Shown here one piece after another: positions 58,601 through 64,000 of a stretch of 64,000 nt of DNA. Each line of letters begins with the position of its first letter. Position 1 is the stretch's first letter. The stretch is from contig NC_088307.1 of NCBI RefSeq assembly GCF_032854445.1, positions 28,550,484 through 28,614,483 on the forward strand. The letters run 5' to 3'. Position numbers and translations under genes: made by a program. This DNA comes from Liolophura sinensis. Its lineage: Eukaryota; Mollusca; Polyplacophora; Chitonida; Chitonidae. Below the pieces are notes generated by a model. The model searched no databases. It was given only the letters and a program-made list of their open reading frames with translations, and was not told the origin of the DNA.

Positions 58601-61600
58601 TGATTTCCTACATAAGAAACTTAAATCTGAGGATGCAAGTGAAATCATACACAAGAAACTCAAATCTGGGGATGTAGTGACTTCATACACAAGAAACTCA
58701 CATCTGAGGACCAAGTGATTTCATATGTAAGAAACTCAGATCTGAAGATGCAAGTGACTTCCCACACAAGAAACTCAAATCTGAGGATGTAAGTGCCTTC
58801 ATACAAAAGAACCACAAGTCTGAGGATGTAGTGACTTCATACACAAACTCAAATCTGAGAACGTCAGTGACCTCATACACAAGACACACAAATCTGAGGA
58901 CGTAAGTGACTTTATACACAAAAAACTCACATTTTGGGACGTAAGTGACGTCATACACAAAAAACTCACATCTGGGGACGTAAGTGACTTCATACACAAG
59001 AAACTCGCATCTGGGGACGTAAGTCACTTCACATACAAGAAACTCAGATTCAGGACTCAAACCAGGGTATTTATGAAGTTCAAGAACTAAATTCCAAAAC
59101 TGAAGATGTAAGTTTCAATTACTTGATTCCCATATCTCCGCTCACATAAAAGTCTGATGACATAATTTAGCTGTAATCTGAAGAAATAGTTTTAACACTT
59201 TAACATTCCAATAACTTGATCATGCTCAAAACACATGAGTTCTGAATATGTAAACTTTAACCCGTTTGTTCCCGTAACTTGATCATGATCAAAACACATA
59301 AATTCTAAAGAAAATGTATACGTTAACCCTTCAGTAATAGACACATTGCTTGTCTGCATACACACATTTTTATTACATCTTTTCAGAGCAACTGTCGTGC
59401 CCGCCGAGTGATTGGTAAAGCTGCCTTAGGGTTATTACCGCCCTTGTCAGAACTGGATAAGAAGAAATGCTGCATCGACAAGTGTGTGATGGTAAGACAG
59501 AAACTTGTGGTACAGTTATTGAACCAGTATTCCAATAGCACTTGTGAGAACAGCATTTTAGGGGAATCGCTGCCTTGTTCAGGCAATTGCTGCCTTGACC
59601 CACTGAGGCAATTGCTACTTTGACTCACAGAGGCAATTGCAGCCTTGACTCACTGAGGCAATTGTTGCTTTGATTTACTGAGGCAATTGCTACCTTGACT
59701 CATTGAGGCAGTAGCTGCTTTGACTCACTGAACTCCAGAAAAAAACATGATTTTGCTTTGTGTGTCACACCCAAATTAGATAATTAGGGCACTACTGAGT
59801 TTAGGCCTTGACTAGTGAGGTCGCTGACTTTTATCTGTCCACTCAGGATGACTTTTACACCTGGGTGAGTATTACCGGTACATAATTTCTTATCCTGATC
59901 TAAGTTCTTTTCTCACTGATGGCATTTTTGTTTAGCGGATATTTGCTGATACAGAATATTTGAAAATCATATCAAGTTGTTACTTTCTGGGATAGAAATG
60001 ATTGTAAACATTTGTAAAGAAGTGATTCATTTATTTATTTCATTGGTGTTTTATGCCATACTCAAAAATATTTCACTTATTCGACGATGACCAGCATTAT
60101 GGTGGGAGGAAACCTGGCAGAGGCCGGGGAAACCCAGGACCATCTGCAGGTTGTAAAGAATTGAACACCAAGCAATCAGATGACACCAAAGTTTGTACCC
60201 TGCTCCCGTGACAGGTAGCAGTGACTCACAGCCGTCTTCTACAGGAATGGAGAGACAGGGCCACCCAGGGCCAGGCAGAAGCGAGGCGGGTGCTGGCAGA
60301 GATGCTTACTCCCTCAGGTATGCAACATTGGGGGGAGGGGGTAGGGATTAGAGCCTCGAGTATTGACTGAGAAGCGGGGTGTCGATCATTTGTTTTACCT
60401 TGAAGTGAGTGTTGCTCTTATGCTTCATCTAGTGTAGTGTTGCTGGAGCCAGTGCGGTATTGCTTGAGCCAATGCAGTGTTGCTTGAGCCAATGTAGTAT
60501 TACTTGAGCCAATGTAGTGTTGCTTTAGCCAGTGCAGTATTGCTTGATCCAGTGCAGTGTTGCTTGATCCAGTGCAGTATTACTTGATCCAGTGCAGTAT
60601 TACTTGATCCAGTGCAGTATTGCTTGATCCAGTGCAGTGTTGCTTGATCCAATGCAGTATTACTTGATCCAGTGCAGTGTTGCTTGATCCAATGCAGTAT
60701 TACTTGATCCAGTGCAGTGTTGCTTGATCCAATGCAGTATTACTTGATCCAGTGCAGTATTACTTGATCCAGTGCAGTATTGCTTGATCCAGTGCAGTGT
60801 TGCTTGATCCAATGCAGTATTACTTGATCCAGTGCAGTGTTGCTTGATCCAATGCAGTATTACTTGATCCAGTGCAGTATTACTTGATCCAGTGCAGTAT
60901 TACTTGAGCCAGTGCAGTGTTGCTTGATCCAGTGCAGTATTACTTGAGCCAATGTAGTGTTGCTGGAGCCAGTGCAGTATTGCTTGATACAGTGCAGTAT
61001 TGCTTGATCCAGTGCAGTGTTGCTTGATCCAGTGCAGTATTACTCGATCCAGTGCAGTATTACTTGATCCAGTGCAGTATTACTTGGGCCAGTGCAGCAT
61101 TGCTTGATCCAGTGCAGTATTACTTGATCCAGTGCAGTGTTGCTTGATCCAGTGCAGTATTACTTGAGCCAATGTAGTGTTGCTGGAGCCAGTGCAGTAT
61201 TGCTTGATCCAGTGCAGTGTTGTTTGATCCAGTGCAGTGTTGCTTGATCCAGTGCAGTATTACTTGATCCAGTGCAGTATTACTTGATCCAGTGCAGTAT
61301 TACTTGGGCCAGTGCAGCATTGCTTGATCCAGTGCAGTATTACTTGATCCAGTGCAGTGTTGCTTGATCCAGTGCAGTATTACTTGAGCCAATGTAGTGT
61401 TGCTGGAGCCAGTGCAGTATTGCTTGATCCAGTGCAGTGTTGTTTGATCCAGTGCAGTGTTGCTTGATCCAATGCAGTATTACTTGATCCAGTGCAGTAT
61501 TACTTGATCCAGTGCAGTGTTGCTTGAGCCAGTGCAGTGTTGCTTGAGCCAGTGCAGTGTTGCTTGATCCAGTGCAGTATTACTTGAGCCAATGTAGTGT

Positions 61601-63622
61601 TGCTGGAGCCAGTGCAGTATTGCTTGATCCAGTGCAGTGTTGCTTGATCCAGTGCAGTGTTGCTTGATCCAATGCAGTATTACTTGATCCAGTGCAGTAT
61701 TACTTGATCCAGTGCAGTATTACTTGGGCCAGTGCAGTATTGCTTGATCCAGTGCAGTATTACTTGAGCCAATATAGTGTTGCTGGAGCCAGTGCAGTAT
61801 TGCTTAATCCAGTGCAGTGTTGCTTGATCCAGTGCAGTATTACTTGATCCAGTGCAGTATTACTTGATCCATTGCAGTATTACTTGAGCCAATGTAGTGT
61901 TGCTGGAACCAGTGCAGTATTGTTTGATCCAGTCAGTATTGCTTGATCCAGTGCAGTGTTGCTTGATCCAGTGCAGTATTGCTTGATCCAGTGCAGTGTT
62001 GCTTGATCCAGTGCAGTATTACTTGATCCAGTGCAGTATTACTTGAGCCAATGTAGTGTTGCTGGAGCCAATGCAGTGTTGCTTGATCCAGTGCAGTATT
62101 ACTTGAGCCAATGTAGTGTTGCTGGAGCCAGTGCAGTATTGCTTGATCCAGTGCAGTGTTGCTTGATCCAGTGCAGTGTTGCTTGATCCAATGCAGTATT
62201 ACTTGATCCAGTGCAGTATTACTTGATCCAGTGCAGTGTTGCTGGAGCCAATGTAGTGTTGCTGGAGCCAGTGCAGTATTGCTTGAGCCAATGTAGTGTT
62301 GCTGGAGCCAGTGCAGTATTGCTTGATCCAGTGCAGTATTACTTGATCCAGTGCAGTGTTGCTGGAGCCAATGTAGTGTTGCTGGAGCCAGTGCAGTATT
62401 ACTTGAGCCAATGTAGTGTTGCTGGAGCCAGTGCAGTATTACTTGATCCAGTGCAGTATTACTTGAGCCAATGTAGTGTTGCTTGAGCCAGTGTAGTATT
62501 ACTTGAGCCAATGTAGTGTTGCTGGAGCCAGTGCAGTATTACTTGATCCAGTGCAGTATAACTTGATCCAGTGCAGTATTACTTGAGCCAATGCAGTGTT
62601 GCTGGAGCCAATGTAGTGTTGCTGGAGCCAATGTAGTGTTGCTGGAGCCAGTGTAGTATTACTTGAGCCAATGTAGTGTTGCTGGAGCCAGTGCAGTATA
62701 GCTTGAGCCAGTTCAGTATTACTTGAGCCAGTGCAGTATTGCTTCAGCCAATGTAGTATTGCTTCAGCCAGTGTAGTATTGCTCTTATCTTTGGGCTAAC
62801 ACGTGTGGATTATTGCTATTATGGCTGGGTCAGTGTAGTATTTCTTTCATCGCAACATTCCCACAGGTCCATGAAAACCTGGAAAGTACTTGAATTTGTT
62901 TTGAAATGCCAGGCCTTGAAATGCTTGAAAATGAGTGTTTTTAAGTAAAATTCCTTGAAAGTGCTTGAATTTCAGGAGGTTTAGTGAAGTGAATGTCACA
63001 GATGCGAAAGAGTAAAACAGTATAAAACCATGCACGTTTTATCATATTTGTGCCTTGCTTACTGTCCAAGCTATTTTCAGTGTCCGCTACAGACCTCAAT
63101 CTGGTTGACTCCTATCTTGCAGCATCTTAGTGGTACTGTTCCAGGGCTGCATATATAACTCAAGTTTGTGGCCCTGGATCATGGATACTTATAGTATAGC
63201 CACACGCATTGGCATAGTGGCTGATACTTCTACCACCCCGGCTGTGTATAATACAGGATTATTTTGACTATTTCTTTTTGGTCGGGTACATGGAAAAATT
63301 ATATGTAAGTTTTACATGGAGTGGCCAATAGTTTAAAGATTTAATGATTGGTTGAAGAGGGGCACAGATAAACACACCGCATACCTTAAGAATTAGAATT
63401 AGCCCATTCAGTATATATGGGATAGGGGAGGTAATTCTTGACAAACAGCCCAACTCGCCAGGGTCAAAATGGCAGAAGCAAACATAATCTTTCATTGCAG
63501 GAAGTTATGGGATGACGGTGAGCAACACACCAACTGTTAGGTATTGTACACAAACTGGGTTTAGAGTTGCTGGCATGGAAAGAGGGGCTTTCAGACATGG
63601 TGAGGGGCAACAGTGTCCGTGA
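43607..63622 (+). CDS. Unrecognised nuclear-type protein with GATA-like zinc-binding motif (11 exons)
   Basis: Exons 43607-43661, 44509-44594, 45741-45948, 47347-47502, 49818-49949, 52881-52952, 53436-53550, 56357-56528, 59387-59491, 60245-60317 and 63501-63622 join to 432 codons with matching phases and no internal stop. Features in order: a very basic stretch near residues 52-66 (RRRKSSRRRMKRR, likely nuclear signal), a Cys cluster CCDLC then after 38 residues CNACG (residues ~119-169) like a GATA finger with a long loop, an acidic/basic linker, CPQFKFKACGC, a Lys-rich helix, YSNNFIHKKLKSED, and CCIDKC. A nuclear DNA-binding role is inferred from these. I do not recognise the family. It is head-to-head with ZZZ3. 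Most introns hold large minisatellites. Confidence 0.75.
43868..43985 (-). mobile_element. SINE fragment (3' part)
   Basis: GATTGGTGTTTTACGCCATA then CAAGAAAATTTCATTAAT. In intron 1 of the GATA-like gene. Confidence 0.75.
44509..44594 (+). CDS. GATA-like gene exon 2
   Basis: This 86-nt exon after a GGTGTTTCAG acceptor encodes DISSVWGDNSGLIWKTATED and an acidic tail. It ends GAG|GTCAGG in phase 0. The donor is weak (GTCAGG), which lowers confidence. Confidence 0.5.
44675..44875 (+). mobile_element. Possible second SINE family, tRNA-like head
   Basis: CTAATGGTTAGATCGTCTGC resembles a box A region and GACCTGGGATCAAACCTGGG a box B region. Followed by unrelated body sequence. Similar tRNA-like pieces are near 54983-55042 (GGTTCTGGTTCAATCCCGGC) and 53008-53100. 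Confidence 0.45.
45741..45948 (+). CDS. GATA-like gene exon 3 (basic region)
   Basis: This 208-nt exon after TTTTCATAG starts with MEEIMDEQGD and holds RRRKSSRRRMKRR and KRKRKAGK, two likely nuclear localisation clusters. It ends GCTAACG|GTAAGC in phase 1. Confidence 0.75.
46225..46770. repeat. Minisatellite, 31-bp unit, in intron 3 of the GATA-like gene
   Basis: Units CCTCAGTGTACTCACCTGAC plus ACCCCACCCAG, about 15, becoming irregular after 46650. CTCACCTG is the complement of the donor consensus CAGGTGAG. Confidence 0.9.
46771..47260. repeat. Related degenerate repeat, ~36-bp unit
   Basis: Units with CCAGCCTCAGTGTACTCACA and CAGACATTACACCC. A ~125-bp block at about 46925-47045 recurs at about 47080-47200. 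Clearly derived from the 31-bp array to its left. Confidence 0.85.
47347..47502 (+). CDS. GATA-like gene exon 4 (zinc-binding motif)
   Basis: This 156-nt exon, phase 1-1, encodes FCCDLCKSPHVC, a basic loop, and LTGRMLRLCNACG. CDLC and CNAC resemble the two Cys pairs of a GATA finger, but the loop is 38 residues instead of 17-18. The donor TGTG|GTGAGA opens directly into the 42-bp array. Confidence 0.85.
47510..49735 (+). repeat. Minisatellite, 42-bp unit, starting at the exon 4 donor
   Basis: About 52 units of TTCATAATCTTCAGGTGAAT plus CAATGGTGTGTCATGTTACC (early units read CAGGTGAAACAAAGTTGTG). The first, diverged copy overlaps the real donor: GGTGAGAAACAAAACTGT. Each unit contains CAGGTGAA, a donor-like site. 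The 14-codon unit gives a 503-codon ORF that has no exon context. Blocks of 5-6 units are themselves repeated. Confidence 0.93.
49818..49949 (+). CDS. GATA-like gene exon 5
   Basis: This 132-nt exon, phase 1-1, after CATTCGCAG continues the finger with GLAFDRSDRPRKARVLPPP and a charged helix ending VELNDPD. The last ~60 nt and the donor GTAAGT are tandemly repeated for the next 2.5 kb. Confidence 0.85.
49950..52440 (+). repeat. Minisatellite, 80-bp unit, copying the exon 5 tail and donor
   Basis: About 31 units. Each holds GGACCAGGCTAAGCAG, CTCAGTGTGGAGCTGAATGA and CCCTGATG|GTAAGTCCCC. About 57 bp of each unit is exon 5 sequence (49888-49949) and the rest is the first intron bases. 80 is not a multiple of three. 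Confidence 0.95.
52440..52630. repeat. Short tandem array, ~36-bp unit, ~5 copies
   Basis: Units GAGGTAGGTGTGTCACTTCC plus GCATCACCGAGAC. Directly joins the end of the 80-bp array. Confidence 0.88.
52881..52952 (+). CDS. GATA-like gene exon 6
   Basis: This 72-nt exon, phase 1-1, after GGACTACAG encodes AERLYCPQFKFKACGCLQSY and ILFE. Three Cys in the order C-x7-C-x-C suggest another metal site. Confidence 0.8.
53283..53368. repeat. Tandem repeat, 30-bp unit, 3 copies
   Basis: Three identical copies of GATCCGGTGACACTGTTTTG plus TAACGGT. Confidence 0.92.
53436..53550 (+). CDS. GATA-like gene exon 7
   Basis: This 115-nt exon after CTTGTCAG encodes a Lys/Glu-rich amphipathic helix (AEKLLKLVKEAKQLRTLKYY) and ends CAGCG|GTGAGT in phase 2. 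Confidence 0.8.
53690..54215. repeat. Minisatellite, ~43-bp unit, ~12 copies
   Basis: Units GTTGTATTATTCCTGAACTG plus AGATTTGACCTTCAGTTAGT. In intron 7 of the GATA-like gene, ~140 bp after exon 7. Confidence 0.92.
54530..54910. mobile_element. Palindromic MITE-like element, copy 2
   Basis: The reverse complement of this stretch aligns by eye along its length with 30105-30535. Shared blocks include CAACCAAGTAAA, GCCTGAAATA and GTTTCAAGG in the same order. It lies in intron 7 of the GATA-like gene. Confidence 0.7.
55105..55260. repeat. Tandem repeat, ~52-bp unit, 3 copies
   Basis: Units CATGTGACAGCTTACACAGT plus CTAATTAGTGTTTGTTGAAG. Confidence 0.9.
55636..56112. repeat. Minisatellite, 30-bp unit, 16 copies
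   Basis: Units ACAAATGGCACCTTGTAAAC plus AGGTCCTACG, very uniform. 30 bp equals 10 codons, so several frames are open on both strands. In intron 7. Confidence 0.95.
56135..56330. mobile_element. Palindromic MITE-like element, partial copy 3
   Basis: Shares ATTCTACAGTGG and flanking blocks with copy 1, and CACTGGAACCA plus CACATCAGG blocks with copy 2. It is truncated and lies directly upstream of exon 8 of the GATA-like gene. Confidence 0.65.
56357..56528 (+). CDS. GATA-like gene exon 8 (donor repeated downstream)
   Basis: This 172-nt exon after GTACAG encodes SRNIGLGNGMKKSKLFEEF, then KETLKLCERAVQKIL and YSNNFIHKKLKSED, ending in phase 0 at GTAAGT. The final 30 nt plus donor are the unit of the 39-bp array that follows. 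Reading through the first donor stays open to 57032 and adds about 13 copies of a 13-residue repeat. Confidence 0.82.
56502..59060 (+). repeat. Minisatellite, 39-bp unit, copying the exon 8 end and donor
   Basis: About 64 units of TTCATACACAAGAAACTCAA plus ATCTGAGGACGTAAGTGAC. The first is the real end of exon 8. Most units keep GAGGAC|GTAAGT or GAGGATGTAAGT. 39 bp is 13 codons (FIHKKLKSEDVSD). Larger blocks recur, e.g. the ATCTGGGGATTTATGTGACT block at about 57300 and 57610. Confidence 0.95.
59387..59491 (+). CDS. GATA-like gene exon 9
   Basis: This 105-nt exon, phase 0-0, after CTTTTCAG encodes SNCRARRVIGKAALGLLPPL then KKKCCIDKCVM before GTAAGA. Confidence 0.8.
59565..59735. repeat. Short tandem array, ~30-bp unit
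   Basis: About six units of GAGGCAATTGCTGCCTTGAC plus TCACT. Starts ~75 bp after the exon 9 donor. Confidence 0.85.
60027..60158 (-). mobile_element. SINE fragment (3' half)
   Basis: CATTGGTGTTTTATGCCATA through GGAGGAAACCTGGCAGAGGC to CCATCTGCAGGTTG. In intron 9 of the GATA-like gene. Confidence 0.82.
60245..60317 (+). CDS. GATA-like gene exon 10
   Basis: This 73-nt exon after TTCTACAG encodes EWRDRATQGQAEARRVLAEM and LTPS, ending in phase 1 at GTATGC. It is likely an alpha-helix. Confidence 0.75.
60430..62785. repeat. Minisatellite, 20-bp unit, ~115 copies
   Basis: Units TGCTTGATCCAGTGCAGTAT with variants TTACTTGAGCCAATGTAGTG. A ~240-bp block beginning near 61140 recurs near 61380 and 61560-61600, showing higher-order repeats. 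In the last intron of the GATA-like gene, ~115 bp after exon 10. Confidence 0.95.
63501..63622 (+). CDS. GATA-like gene exon 11 (probable last exon)
   Basis: The acceptor CATTGCAG at 63493-63500 is followed by an open stretch in the required phase: GSYGMTVSNTPTVRYC, GFRVAGMERGAFRHG and stop TGA at 63620-63622. No donor or AATAAA signal was identified to exclude a longer or different end. An alternative is a 19-nt mini-exon ending at GTGAGC (63519). Confidence 0.5.
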
Positions 63623-63774
63623 CATACATGTTTATGGATGGAGATTACACCATGTTCGACTGGGGGGGTGGGGTGGGGTGCCTGTGTGTGAGTGCGACAT
63701 ACACCATATATTGATTCGATTTTGAATTCTGGTAGGTGCTTGAATTTAGTCTTTTGGGTCTTGTGTTGGCACAT

Positions 63775-64000
63775 GTAGACTACATGTATTCCTATTTTAG
63801 CTGGGCCAGTGTAGTATTGCCCTTATCTGAGGTTTGGCACATGTAGATTACTTGTATTGCTATTATGGCTGGACGAGTGTAGTATTGCCCTTAGCAGTGG
63901 GTTGCCATATGTAAACTACATGTATTGCTATTATGGCCGGGCCAGTGTAGTATTGCCCTTATCAGTGGGTAGGCACAAGTAGATTACATGTATTGCTATT
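63775..64000. repeat. Tandem repeat, ~68-bp unit, at least 3 copies, leaving the window
   Basis: Units CTATTATGGCTGGGCCAGTG plus TAGTATTGCCCTTATC and CACATGTAGATTACATGTAT. It follows the probable last exon. Confidence 0.85.

Noticed and set aside
60430-62785. CRISPR-like regular repeats
   Set aside because: No unique spacers between repeats; units are directly adjacent, and the DNA is eukaryotic.

Overview
The window is eukaryotic nuclear DNA from an invertebrate animal. Genes are split by GT..AG introns, intergenic and intronic DNA is full of minisatellites, and a tRNA-derived SINE family recurs about 18 times. The SINE type (a tRNA-like head, then a conserved body ending in an A-rich AAATAAAT tail) and the animal orthologues suggest a lophotrochozoan, most likely a mollusc. 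That taxonomic call is inference. No bacterial genes, rRNA or CRISPR were seen.

Layout. (1) 1900-21916, minus strand: the 5' part of a secreted or membrane immunoglobulin-superfamily gene. It has a signal-peptide exon and five Ig domains, all with phase-1 boundaries, and continues off the left edge. A possible untranslated first exon lies at about 25215-25300. (2) 25988-29808, plus strand: a complete four-exon OSTC gene (149 aa, oligosaccharyltransferase subunit). It is head-to-head with the Ig gene across a promoter-like region holding a CRE-type site and a 23-bp hairpin. (3) 30105-31500: a palindromic MITE-like element, then a decayed Ty3/gypsy reverse transcriptase interrupted by a SINE with a target-site duplication. 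(4) 34425-41782, minus strand: the SANT plus ZZ-finger gene ZZZ3 in seven exons. Its 3' UTR is about 2.4 kb of 99-bp tandem repeats that each copy the last codons and stop of the gene. (5) 43607-63622, plus strand: an eleven-exon gene for a 431-aa protein with a GATA-like CNAC motif that I do not recognise. All eleven exons join in one frame.

The most unusual feature is how the minisatellites relate to the genes. Several arrays are amplified copies of an exon boundary: exon tail plus 5' splice site (OSTC exon 3; exons 5, 8 and probably 4 of the GATA-like gene), exon head plus 3' splice site (Ig domain 4), or the end of the coding region (ZZZ3). Others begin within a few bases of a splice donor. 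In one case the unit is 39 bp, so each repeated donor keeps the reading frame and could extend the protein by 13 residues at a time. Because this occurs in four unrelated neighbouring genes, it looks like a genome-wide process of tandem duplication at exon edges.

Exon limits come from reading splice sites, frame and homology by eye. The Ig-gene family, the 5' ends of all genes, and repeat copy numbers are approximate.
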